A stretch of 51,449 nucleotides of DNA, from positions 1 to 51,449 of the forward strand of contig JAJXVU010000015.1 in the NCBI GenBank assembly GCA_021781965.1. Reading direction: 5' to 3'. The notes under the pieces were generated by a model. The model saw only the letters and a list, made by a program, of their open reading frames with translations. It made no database searches and was not told the DNA's origin. Below, one piece after another: positions 42,851-51,449 of this stretch. The stretch's first letter is position 1; each line of letters starts with the position of its first letter. Source of the DNA: Pseudomonadota bacterium (GTDB lineage: Bacteria; Pseudomonadota; Gammaproteobacteria; UBA1113). The position numbers and the translations under genes are program-made.

Positions 42851-45800
42851 ATGGCATCAACCGGCTGGTCGGCTAGAGAGGAGGTCGCAACGCTTGCTTC
42901 ACAAAGCATAGCCGTAGACTTACCAGGAGATATTCAGCATGCACTTAAAAAAGGTGATGATCCAAAATCTATTTTGAGGTGGTTGTCTAAAAATAGAGAA
43001 GATCTTTCTGAACTATTTGAGGATAATAAATTTACCGAAGCAATTTTAGCGTCTGCAGAAAATGGAGCTGCAGTTTTTCAGAAGATACAAGTTTTTTGTT
43101 GCAATGCGTTTTTGGGAACAGGTAACGTTGCGCTGAAAGCAAAAAAAACAGAACTTATTGATCTCTTCTATAAACTCGCGCCAAAACTTCAGCAAAAAAT
43201 TTCCACCAGTATTGATAGTGATAAATTACTTCCACCCTTGGATGAAATGAAAATTTTTGTGGGTGCTTTGGGGAATGCTGCTGATAATAAAGCTATATCA
43301 GAAGTGTGTAGGGAATTCCTAGAACGTATGAGATTACTGCCTTCGCGCAAGAAAATCGGAGTTGAGGCGCGTAAGGTCCGTGTTGCTGCACTTGAACCAA
43401 ATGAGCATAATAGTGAAGACGATTGTGCGAAAGCAAAATTGTTGGCGGGTAAAGCTGAAATAATTTCTAGTGGAGAACTAATACAAAGTGTTGTTATAAA
43501 ACAATCAATGTCTCAAATTGCATCATCTTGGTCGCACGAAAATGTCTCTCTTAGGTTGGGTAATTTGGAGAAGGTTCTGAATTTTCCAGAATGTAGTTCA
43601 TTGCGGAAATTTCAAGAGTTATGCCAAGAAAAAGGAATACGCTTCGAAATTTCAGAATCTTTAATTTTAAGTTTATCGAATATTCCGGATTTATCATTTG
43701 ATGAATTGCTTTCATATTTAGAGACTAATCCTTTATATCAATTTGCGGCAGTGGAAATAAGAAGACTAGTTAACGCATATGTTTATGTTGCGAAAGATGC
43801 AGCAACGGGCAAACAAGATATCTTGAGTGGCGGCAGTATTGATTTTGATGCGTCCGCATCGACTACTTCTGCACCTAATTCTTCTGAACAAAGCGTAGCA
43901 ATATCCTCATCGTCAGAACAGGTATATGACAATCCCGAAGAAAAAACAGGATCTAAAGGTGATGAAAAAAAGCCGTTGCTTGATACAGAAAGTATCACAG
44001 AAGATGAACAAGATAACTATTCCATACCAGATTCAGGTGAGGAACGCGATCCAGAGGATGAGATAGAAGGCACAGATTCGGAAAGACCTGAAGATCGATC
44101 GACTGGATTTTCGAGTGATGAAGAAAGACCGAAAGATGAAGATGAGTTGACTGGCTCTTCCGGGGATGAAAAAGAAGTCACGACGGGTAGCCCGCGTCCT
44201 CCATTGCGTGCGTTAGAGCGAGTAGATTTAGATAATGGTGATCTCTGGTCGGTAGTCGAAGAAGAAGGTCTAAATTTCCCATTGCGTGAAGAAAACATTC
44301 CAGATAATGCACCACCTCTTGTGCCTGTTGATGTCCATCATATCGCCTCACCACCTTTAGGCTCGAAACCACTTGTTGTCGTCCCCCACACTCCAGTTGT
44401 AAAGCCCCCTGTCGGCTCATCTTCTGTACCAGGAAAGGGTGCAATTAACTCTCTTGTGCCTACTGCAACAACCCCCACTGCGCCAGCTTTACCTCTTGGA
44501 AGTTCAAAGAAACACCTCATAACAGGACGACCTCCACTTTACTATGCGTTAAAAGATGTTTATGACCTTCTGGAAAGACCTGAGGTTTTCAAACTGGAAA
44601 AATCTGAATGTTTCAAATATCTCTCTATACCAAGAATGAAGATGTATTTAGAAAAACTAAAAGAAATTAAGGGCAATGCGGCTTTAACAGTGGCGGGCAG
44701 TGTTTTATGGGATACTTTAAATCCAGATAAACCCAATTTTAGAGCCGAGCAATTACTTGAAGTGCTGGCTAGTGGCAAAAACATTTTAGAAGAAGCCATA
44801 GAAAAACACCAAAAACCGTATTTTGAACAAATTAAAAAAGCGTTGACTGAACCTGCCGTGAGAAAGTATGAACTCGCAGGTAAATGTTTTTATATTGAAA
44901 GTAAAGATGGAGTGATTTATCTCATGCTAAAAGATGGAGCAAATCCATCTGATGAAGAGTTGAAAGAAGCTATCAGAGAATACCAAGTAATTTGCGAAGA
45001 CATGTCCAATAAAACAGACGCCAAGGCATACCTTTTGGATGAGCCTTTTACTCGTAACAAAGCAAACCAACAAAAAATAGCAACTATAATGACGCGTTTC
45101 GGGATGGAGTTGGCGAATGACAATACGGTGCAAGAAAGCAATAAAGCCGTTCATAAAGCGGTGCATGAATTTTCTAAGAAGATGAAAGATCCCATCTCTC
45201 TAACTGCCGAAGATAAGACAAAAGACAAAGTGACTGAAGAGGCACGGTTAAACTATAGAGTGATGACGTCTGAAGGTTGTTTAATTCCAGAAGGAGAAAG
45301 TGCAAGAGAACCCGAACGAGTACAGTATTTGGATACTATTTCTCAGTGGGAAAAGAAACCAGAATGGTCATATCTGAATTCAGTCAGCATTTTAAACGAT
45401 GTTCTGCCAGAATTGGACGTAACAACGTATAAAAAAGAAAAAGTATTGGCTCAAGTATATCCTCTGCCAATGGATGGTAAGTTAGAACATGAAATCAAAA
45501 GACGTGCCACACAAAGAGAACTACATAATAAAGAAGAAATGCAACTTCAAGAAGCCATTAAACACTCTTTACAAACAGCCGCAGCAGAAGCGGACGATGC
45601 AGCCTGGTTAGAGCAAGACATCGCCGCAGCAAAAGCTGAAGCGGAAGCATTTGCTAAAACAGTGCAGATTTATGAAGGCAATGAAGAAGCTGTAGTAGAG
45701 CGTGAAGAAGCTGACTACGCAAGGGCTGTGCAAGAATCATTAAAAACTTATTTAGAAGAGCATTACACTATTCAGAATGTACCTGGCGATGGAAATTGTT

Positions 45801-46687
45801 TTTATCGTGCGGTTGAAGACCAACTGAAACTCCAAGGGATACACAACTTTAATCAAAATAATGTAGAACTACATACCTCTTTAAGACTACTGGTTCAAGG
45901 TAGAAACTTTACGAATGGAGAATGGGCTGGTGTGCATCAATTGTTTGCATTGGTAAAAAGAGCTAAAGTGGTTATTGCTGTGATGGATACCCGTTATCCA
46001 TATCTGGGTTTTCGTTGTTATTATAGAGATAGGCAAGGGAATATAGCTGAAACTTATGATTCCGCTGAATTGAAACGACAACAAGCGGATCAAACCGTAA
46101 TTCATTTGGCTTATACAGGCGGACATTATATGTCTGTTAGAGAATATAAGGGATTAGATAAAGGTGCTATACAAGGTACACGGAATGTTGCTGAACCACA
46201 GTCCCAACACCAACAGGATGTTGCTCCGGCACTACAGCCTGGATCTCAATTGGCTCTTGCGTCTAAGAAAGAATTATTTCCTTCATCAGCTGCTCGTCCA
46301 GGACAGGGTTCTAAGAGGCCATCGTTACCGCCCCAATCGAGTAATCCTCCTGTAGTTCAATCGAACGTGGTTCATACTCCTGTACCATCGCAAACCGCAA
46401 CAGTTTGTCTCTCCCTGGAGGGAGATCATCTCTCTAATTCTGAGCATTCAGGGCAACGCGTAGAGCCGGGAAATCATTCCTCTAGTTCTGAGCGTTTAAA
46501 GCAGCGCACAGTACCAGTGCTTGGAGATCATCCCCCTATTCTTAAGGATTCAGCGCAGCATACAGCTCATCCTTTAAATTTTAACTTTTTTAGTAAGAAC
46601 CTATCTTCTTCGCGCTGTAGAGAAAAGGTGGTGATGCCGACAAATAACCCGCGTACCCCCGTACCCCCAGGCGTCAATAAAGTTTAA
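42851..46687 (+). CDS. large OTU-family cysteine protease with tandem UIM-like helices
   Basis: The protein is 1278 residues. The N-terminal 330 are helical and unassigned. Residues about 330-560 are acidic, serine/proline-rich and probably disordered. A helical region (about 560-880) follows. Two ubiquitin-interacting-motif-like helices come next: EEMQLQEAIKHSL (A902, S906) and EEADYARAVQESL (A959, S963). Right after is an OTU domain (about 972-1098) with GDGNCFYRAV (D980, catalytic C983) and TGGHYMSV (H1092). The tail is long and proline/serine-rich. OTU enzymes remove ubiquitin and UIMs bind it, so a host-directed deubiquitinase is the likely role. The partner gene follows 52 bp later. No secretion signal is provable. 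Confidence 0.87.
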   Translation: MASTGWSAREEVATLASQSIAVDLPGDIQHALKKGDDPKSILRWLSKNREDLSELFEDNKFTEAILASAENGAAVFQKIQVFCCNAFLGTGNVALKAKKTELIDLFYKLAPKLQQKISTSIDSDKLLPPLDEMKIFVGALGNAADNKAISEVCREFLERMRLLPSRKKIGVEARKVRVAALEPNEHNSEDDCAKAKLLAGKAEIISSGELIQSVVIKQSMSQIASSWSHENVSLRLGNLEKVLNFPECSSLRKFQELCQEKGIRFEISESLILSLSNIPDLSFDELLSYLETNPLYQFAAVEIRRLVNAYVYVAKDAATGKQDILSGGSIDFDASASTTSAPNSSEQSVAISSSSEQVYDNPEEKTGSKGDEKKPLLDTESITEDEQDNYSIPDSGEERDPEDEIEGTDSERPEDRSTGFSSDEERPKDEDELTGSSGDEKEVTTGSPRPPLRALERVDLDNGDLWSVVEEEGLNFPLREENIPDNAPPLVPVDVHHIASPPLGSKPLVVVPHTPVVKPPVGSSSVPGKGAINSLVPTATTPTAPALPLGSSKKHLITGRPPLYYALKDVYDLLERPEVFKLEKSECFKYLSIPRMKMYLEKLKEIKGNAALTVAGSVLWDTLNPDKPNFRAEQLLEVLASGKNILEEAIEKHQKPYFEQIKKALTEPAVRKYELAGKCFYIESKDGVIYLMLKDGANPSDEELKEAIREYQVICEDMSNKTDAKAYLLDEPFTRNKANQQKIATIMTRFGMELANDNTVQESNKAVHKAVHEFSKKMKDPISLTAEDKTKDKVTEEARLNYRVMTSEGCLIPEGESAREPERVQYLDTISQWEKKPEWSYLNSVSILNDVLPELDVTTYKKEKVLAQVYPLPMDGKLEHEIKRRATQRELHNKEEMQLQEAIKHSLQTAAAEADDAAWLEQDIAAAKAEAEAFAKTVQIYEGNEEAVVEREEADYARAVQESLKTYLEEHYTIQNVPGDGNCFYRAVEDQLKLQGIHNFNQNNVELHTSLRLLVQGRNFTNGEWAGVHQLFALVKRAKVVIAVMDTRYPYLGFRCYYRDRQGNIAETYDSAELKRQQADQTVIHLAYTGGHYMSVREYKGLDKGAIQGTRNVAEPQSQHQQDVAPALQPGSQLALASKKELFPSSAARPGQGSKRPSLPPQSSNPPVVQSNVVHTPVPSQTATVCLSLEGDHLSNSEHSGQRVEPGNHSSSSERLKQRTVPVLGDHPPILKDSAQHTAHPLNFNFFSKNLSSSRCREKVVMPTNNPRTPVPPGVNKV

Positions 46688-46739
46688 AATAATTATATTT
46701 GCCTCAACTTTTAATTAAACCAACAAGAGAAAACAGCTT

Positions 46740-49700
46740 ATGCATGGATACGATAAAGACCTGGAAGATAAGATAGATGAAGGCGTTAAGCTTTACTATA
46801 AAAGAGATTACCCCAGAGCACTTGAAATTTTTAGAATGGCAGCGGCTAAGGGGTATCCTCGAGGGTGGGGCAATTTGGCTAATGCTCACCATGAAGGCAA
46901 AGGGGTAGCAAAGGATGAGCGAGAGGTTAAACGACTTTTTGCATTGATTGAAGCTTCTGCATTACAAGGAAATGCGATTGGACAATCTAATTTGGCGTGG
47001 ATGTATGATAGTGGCTATAGTGTGGATCAGAATTATGTCGAAGCGGTGAAGTGGTTTCGTAAGGCCTCCGAGCAGGGGTACGCCATAGGGCAAGTTAATT
47101 TGGGAATTATGTATCATAATGGTCGTGGCGTTATTCAAGATTACAGTGAAGCTGTGAAGTGGTATCGTAAATCCTCCGAGCAGGGAAATGCTAATGGACA
47201 GTTTTATTTGGGTCTTATGTATCAGAATGGTCAGGGTGTTCCTCAAGATTACAAGGAAGCAGTGAAGTGGTATCGTAAATCCGCCGAGCAGGGATGTGCC
47301 GCGGCACAGCATAGTTTGGGCCTTATGTATAAAAATGGTTACGGTGTGAGGCAAAATTATGTAGAGGCAGTAAAGTGGTTCCGTCTAGCCGCCGAGCAGG
47401 GATATGCCGAGGCGCAGATTAGTTTGGGTCTTATGTATGATAATGGCCACGGTGTGCCCCAGAGCTATGCCGAAGCAGTGAAGTGGTACCGAAAAGCCGC
47501 CGATCAGGGATATGCCTTGGCGCAGTTTAATTTGGGGAGAATATATTACGATGGTCAGGGCGTTATTCAAGATTACAAGGAGGCAATGAAATGGCACCGT
47601 AAAGCCGCCGATCAGGGACATGCCGGGGCGCAGGCTAATTTGGGAGTTATGTATTATTATGGTCGAGGTGTTACTCAAGATTACAAGGAAGCAATGAAAT
47701 GGCACCGTAAAGCCGCCGATCAGGGATATGCCGGGGCGCAGGCTAATTTGGGGGGGGCATATTTTAACGGGTTTGGAATTTCCCAAGACTATAAAGAAGC
47801 ATTAAAATGGATTCAACTTTCCGTGGAGCAGGGGGATGCTCATGGGCAGTATATTTTTGGCTTTATGCACGAACAGGGTTTAGGTGTGCCTCAGGACTAT
47901 GTCGAAGCAGTAAAATGGTTTCGTAAAGCTGCTGAGCAGGAAAGTCCCGAAGGACAGTTTAATTTGGGGTCTATGTATTACCATGGTTATGGTGTGCTTC
48001 AAGATTATAAGGAAGCGGTGAAGTGGTATCGTTTAGCCGCCGAGCAGGGAAATGCTGAGGCCCAGAATAGTTTGGGGAATATGTATCGAAATGGCCGAAA
48101 TGTGGCTCAGGACTATGTCGAAGCGGTGAAATTGTTCCGCAAAGCTGCCGAGCAGGGAGATGTTGATGGGCAACTTAAATTAACGAGTATGTATGCTAAT
48201 GGTGAAGGTGTATCTCAAAACTATGTCGAGGCGATAAAGTGGTGCCGTAAAGCTGCGGAGCAGGGAAATATCGAGGGGCAGTTTCAGTTGGGGATCGCGT
48301 ACGAAAACGGCTTGGGCGTAGCGCAGAACTATGTCGAAGCGGCGAAGTGGTATCGTTTGAGTGCCGAGCAAGAAAATGCCGTAGCGCAATTTAATTTAGG
48401 AGTTATGTATCATAATGGTCAGGGCGTTACCCAAAACTACAAGGAAGCATTGAAGTGGTATCGTAAAGCCGCCGAGCAGGGACATGTCACAGCGCAGTTT
48501 AGTTTGGGTCTTATGTATAAGAATGGTCAGGGTGTGGCTCAGGACTATGTCGAAGCGGTGAAGTGGTATCGCAAAGGCGCTGAGCAAGGGGATGCGAGCG
48601 GGCAGAATAGTTTGGGTCTTATGTATGATAATGGCCACGGTGTGCCTCAGAGCTATGTCGAGGCGGTGAAGTGGTATTGTAAAGCCGCCGAGCAGGGAAA
48701 TGCCGCAGCGCAGTATAATTTGGGTCTTATGTATGATAATGGCTACGGTGTGCCTCAGAGCTATGCCGAGGCGATGAAGTGGTATCGTTTGAGCGCCGAG
48801 CAGGGGAATGCTGCAGCGCAGTTTAGTTTGGGTCTTATGTATAATAATGGCCACGGTGTGCCTCAGGATTATATTGAAGCGGTAAAGTGGTATCGTTTGA
48901 GCGCCGAGCAGGGAAATGCTGCAGCGCAGTATAATTTGGGCCTTATGTATTATAATGGCCACGGTGTGCCTCAGAGCTATGTCGAGGCGGTGAAGTGGTA
49001 CCGTAAAGCCGCCGAGCAGGGAAATGCCGCAGCGCAGTATAATTTGGGTCTTATGTATGATAATGGCTACGGTGTGCCTCAGAGCTATGCCGAAGCGATG
49101 AAGTGGTACCGTAAAGCCGCCGAGCAAGGACATGTTGGTGGACAGAATAGTTTGGGTATTATGTATCAGAGTGGCCAAGGCGTAACACAGAATTATGCCG
49201 AGGCGATGAAGTGGTACCGTAAAGCCGCCGAGCAGCGATGTACCGCGGCACAGTTTAATTTGGGGCTTATGTATCAGAGTGGCCATGGTGTCGCTCAGAG
49301 CTATGTCGAAGCTGCAAAATGGTATTTTTTAGCTGCCGAACAAGGATTTGAATTGGCAAAAAAGGAATTAAGTAAACTTTATAGCGAGGACCGTGTTACT
49401 GAAAAAGTCGTGCGCGCAGCTGTTGAAGCAGAAAAAAAACAAAAAGCAGCAGAAGCTAAACGTCTAGTAGAGCTTGCCGAGAAAACACGTCTAGCGCAAG
49501 AAGCGGAATCAAAATTACGTGCGGAAAAAGTTGAAGCAGAAAAAAGACAAAAAGCAGCGGAAGCTAAACGTTTAGCAGAGCTTGCCGAGAAAACGCGTTT
49601 AGCAGAAGCAGCAGAATCAAAATTGCGTGCAGTTGAAGAAGAGAAAAGACAAAAGGAAGCCGAGTCTAAACGTTTAGCGGAGCTGGCCGAGAAAACGCGG

Positions 49701-51449
49701 CTAGCAGAAGAAGCGGCATCAAAGTTGCGTGCAATTGAAGAAGAGAAAAGAAAAAAAGAAGCGGAGTCTAAACATCTAGCCGAGCTGGCTGAGAAAACAC
49801 GGCTAGCAGAAGAAGCGGCATCAAAGTTGCGTGCAGCCGAAGAAGAGAAAAAACAAAAGGAAGCCGAAGATAAACATATAGCAGAGCTGGCTGAGGTAAC
49901 GCGCAGAGCAAAAGAAGCGGAATCAAAATTGCGCGCGGCCGAAGTAGAAAAAAGACAAAAAGAAGCGGAGACTAAACGTCTAGCAGAGCTTGCTGAGAAA
50001 ACGCGTCTAGCAGAAGAAGCGGAATCAAAATTGCGTGCAGCGCAAGAAGCGCTGGATAAATTAGCATTAAAAGAAGCTGATAAGACAAAAATAGAAGCTA
50101 ATCCCAAACCGTTACCCAAGCAAGTAACTACATCGCCAGTTGTAGCTAAAACCAGCGCAGAGAAACAAGCATTAGCTCTGCAGGAAAAAAAGCGTGCAAA
50201 AGGCATATTAGAAATAGAAGCTGAAGTAAAAAAATCCAATGTGGTGATTGATTATAAAGATATACGAATAGGGGAAGAGCTAGGTTCTGGTGAATATGGC
50301 AAAGTGTATAAAGGCGATTGGCGAAGTACAGAGGTAGCGATAAAAGAATTACGTTCTAAGAAACTAACCAAGAAGGCTGAAGATGATTTTGAACATGAAG
50401 CGGCGATGATGTTACAGATGCGTCATCCTAACATATTGGCCTTGTATGGCATTATTTTAAAGCCAAGCTATTACATGGTGATAGAATTTATGAAGCATGG
50501 TGCCTTATATGATGTACTGCATAGTGGTGCAGTATTAAAATGGCCACTGCGCTATAACATAGCGTTGGATGTGGCCAGAGGTTTAGCGTATTTGCATGGT
50601 CACGCAAAACCGATATTCCACCGGGATTTAAAGAGTCCTAACATTTTGGTAGATGCTTCATACAGAGCAAAGCTAGCTGATTTCGGTTTATCGAGGATAA
50701 AAGAAGTCAGTAGTAGCGAGTTTGAAGCAGGAAGAGCAGGAACAACATTTTGGATAGCCCCTGAATTGAATTTAAAGCCTGGCATAAGTTTTATGGCGTC
50801 TTGTGATGTGTACAGTTTAGGGATAGTATTTTGGGAAATGCTCACGCGCAAAACGCCTTCTTCTATTTACATTGATCCTACACAGGGGGCGATGGGCTAT
50901 CTTGCAGAAATATCCGCAAACGCACCGAAAGTATTTATAGACATAGCACAACGATGCTGGGCACAAAATCCTGCCGATAGGCCCACAGCACAAGCCGTCT
51001 GCGAATTTATGTTAAAACATTCAGTACAATCTCACGGTGAAAGCGGATTATCGCCTCGTAGTAAAGGTAGGGGTAGATTTATATCGTCTTCATCCTCCTC
51101 ATCTGCTCCGCCTTCAACAAATGCTGAAAAGAGTAATGCAGGAGCGGATACGGCTGTTCGCGGGCCGAATTTCTGGAATCAACAAAACAGTATTCATAAA
51201 CCACCCATCCCTTCAAGTCAAAACAAGGCTGTAAGCAGTGAGGGTATTGAATTAAGTGGCGTAAGAAATTCTGCTGATAGACAGCATCATCAAAATAAAA
51301 AAGCAATCAATACAGACGACTGTCAGTTTAGTGGTGTATCTTTTAGCGCTGGAGTCTCGTCGAGGTCTAGCACAGAAAGTAGTCCCCCATTATCATCTAC
51401 GCAAGCAGGATTATTTCGTAGGAAGTTGTCTTCAAGTTCTAGGGGGAGT
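46740..51449 (+). CDS. giant Sel1-repeat, coiled-coil, protein-kinase fusion (3' end beyond window)
   Basis: The frame is open from the ATG at 46740 to the window end (1570 codons), with AAGAGA upstream. After a degenerate first repeat, residues 77-868 hold exactly 22 tandem 36-residue Sel1 repeats (typical unit LGLMYDNGHGVPQSY, EAVKWYRKAAEQ). A lysine/glutamate/alanine-rich coiled coil of about six 34-residue repeats follows (about 885-1130). A complete kinase domain starts near 1171: GSGEYGKV (1182-1189), VAIK with K1202, HRDLKSPN with D1296, DFG 1314-1316 and WIAPE. The catalytic loop is of the tyrosine-kinase-like Ser/Thr type. A serine-rich tail runs off the end. It is probably cotranscribed with the OTU gene. 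A host-targeted kinase scaffold is inferred. Confidence 0.9.
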   Translation, partial: MHGYDKDLEDKIDEGVKLYYKRDYPRALEIFRMAAAKGYPRGWGNLANAHHEGKGVAKDEREVKRLFALIEASALQGNAIGQSNLAWMYDSGYSVDQNYVEAVKWFRKASEQGYAIGQVNLGIMYHNGRGVIQDYSEAVKWYRKSSEQGNANGQFYLGLMYQNGQGVPQDYKEAVKWYRKSAEQGCAAAQHSLGLMYKNGYGVRQNYVEAVKWFRLAAEQGYAEAQISLGLMYDNGHGVPQSYAEAVKWYRKAADQGYALAQFNLGRIYYDGQGVIQDYKEAMKWHRKAADQGHAGAQANLGVMYYYGRGVTQDYKEAMKWHRKAADQGYAGAQANLGGAYFNGFGISQDYKEALKWIQLSVEQGDAHGQYIFGFMHEQGLGVPQDYVEAVKWFRKAAEQESPEGQFNLGSMYYHGYGVLQDYKEAVKWYRLAAEQGNAEAQNSLGNMYRNGRNVAQDYVEAVKLFRKAAEQGDVDGQLKLTSMYANGEGVSQNYVEAIKWCRKAAEQGNIEGQFQLGIAYENGLGVAQNYVEAAKWYRLSAEQENAVAQFNLGVMYHNGQGVTQNYKEALKWYRKAAEQGHVTAQFSLGLMYKNGQGVAQDYVEAVKWYRKGAEQGDASGQNSLGLMYDNGHGVPQSYVEAVKWYCKAAEQGNAAAQYNLGLMYDNGYGVPQSYAEAMKWYRLSAEQGNAAAQFSLGLMYNNGHGVPQDYIEAVKWYRLSAEQGNAAAQYNLGLMYYNGHGVPQSYVEAVKWYRKAAEQGNAAAQYNLGLMYDNGYGVPQSYAEAMKWYRKAAEQGHVGGQNSLGIMYQSGQGVTQNYAEAMKWYRKAAEQRCTAAQFNLGLMYQSGHGVAQSYVEAAKWYFLAAEQGFELAKKELSKLYSEDRVTEKVVRAAVEAEKKQKAAEAKRLVELAEKTRLAQEAESKLRAEKVEAEKRQKAAEAKRLAELAEKTRLAEAAESKLRAVEEEKRQKEAESKRLAELAEKTRLAEEAASKLRAIEEEKRKKEAESKHLAELAEKTRLAEEAASKLRAAEEEKKQKEAEDKHIAELAEVTRRAKEAESKLRAAEVEKRQKEAETKRLAELAEKTRLAEEAESKLRAAQEALDKLALKEADKTKIEANPKPLPKQVTTSPVVAKTSAEKQALALQEKKRAKGILEIEAEVKKSNVVIDYKDIRIGEELGSGEYGKVYKGDWRSTEVAIKELRSKKLTKKAEDDFEHEAAMMLQMRHPNILALYGIILKPSYYMVIEFMKHGALYDVLHSGAVLKWPLRYNIALDVARGLAYLHGHAKPIFHRDLKSPNILVDASYRAKLADFGLSRIKEVSSSEFEAGRAGTTFWIAPELNLKPGISFMASCDVYSLGIVFWEMLTRKTPSSIYIDPTQGAMGYLAEISANAPKVFIDIAQRCWAQNPADRPTAQAVCEFMLKHSVQSHGESGLSPRSKGRGRFISSSSSSSAPPSTNAEKSNAGADTAVRGPNFWNQQNSIHKPPIPSSQNKAVSSEGIELSGVRNSADRQHHQNKKAINTDDCQFSGVSFSAGVSSRSSTESSPPLSSTQAGLFRRKLSSSSRGS

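Noticed and set aside
43783..45166. Several minus-strand frames within the OTU gene
   Set aside because: They are shadows of a 1278-codon gene with recognisable OTU and UIM motifs.
47385..50239. Long minus-strand reading frames opposite the Sel1 and coiled-coil regions
   Set aside because: They arise because the repeated codons lack stops when read backwards. The plus strand encodes perfect Sel1 units and a kinase in one frame of 1570 codons.
1..51449. tRNA, rRNA, integrase, attachment sites or IS transposase
   Set aside because: Reading through the window gave no GTTCGA-type T-arm in a cloverleaf context and no transposase or integrase motif. A tRNAscan and IS search would be needed to exclude them fully.

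Overview
The window looks like chromosomal DNA of an AT-rich gammaproteobacterium of the order Legionellales (Coxiella/Legionella relatives). Housekeeping genes typical of gammaproteobacteria (hemW, rsmJ, rsmD, rpiA, ftsYEX, typA, htpX, potABCD) are interleaved with large genes carrying eukaryotic-type domains: U-box, OTU protease with ubiquitin-interacting motifs, Sel1 repeats and a TKL-like protein kinase. That mix is what one sees in intracellular bacteria that deliver effectors into eukaryotic cells. No secretion-system gene, rRNA or tRNA is visible, and the genus cannot be fixed from this sequence alone.

Layout. 1-2.4 kb: HD phosphohydrolase, an unusual CsrA paralogue overlapping a small unknown gene, and a GacA/UvrY-type response regulator. 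3-10.6 kb: transporters (two MFS, one DAACS symporter), a B3 metallo-beta-lactamase remnant, hemW with an M50 protease, a lipoprotein and rsmJ. 10.6-14.9 kb: a minus-strand operon of four pilin-like proteins behind a good sigma70 promoter. 15.3-19.8 kb: a tightly coupled minus-strand operon of two M16 peptidase-family proteins, rsmD, rpiA and a QueD-like protein. 19.9-22.6 kb: ftsYEX. 23-24.8 kb: an unknown multi-membrane protein. 25.7-30.8 kb: typA, a proline-iminopeptidase homologue without its nucleophile serine, acylphosphatase, a metallo-beta-lactamase-fold hydrolase and htpX. 30.9-32.5 kb: U-box/Sel1 protein. 33-37.6 kb: potABCD and a nucleoside phosphorylase. 37.7-41.8 kb: second DAACS symporter, SGNH hydrolase, exported adenosine-deaminase-like protein. 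42.8-51.4 kb: OTU/UIM protein followed at once by a giant Sel1-coiled-coil-kinase protein that runs off the window.

A family of GC-rich palindromic repeats (core CCGAGCCGCGACCGT, ending in GGGAGCGG) is scattered through most gene borders. It occurs as single copies, as head-to-head hairpins, inside 136-146 bp MITE-like elements with GTAACTACTC-type termini, and as a 174-bp-period tandem array at 41.9-42.6 kb. It touches or overlaps several gene ends and supplies the last codons of one transporter gene.

The most exciting content is the candidate host-manipulation set. There is a U-box protein (ubiquitin ligase type), an OTU protease with two UIM-like helices (ubiquitin binding and removal), and a 22-repeat Sel1 scaffold fused to a protein kinase. 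The last two sit 52 bp apart on one strand. Direct repeats of YTTAAK with 11-bp spacing, resembling the PmrA regulator box, lie upstream of both the U-box gene and the OTU gene. That would fit co-regulation as effectors, but it is an inference.
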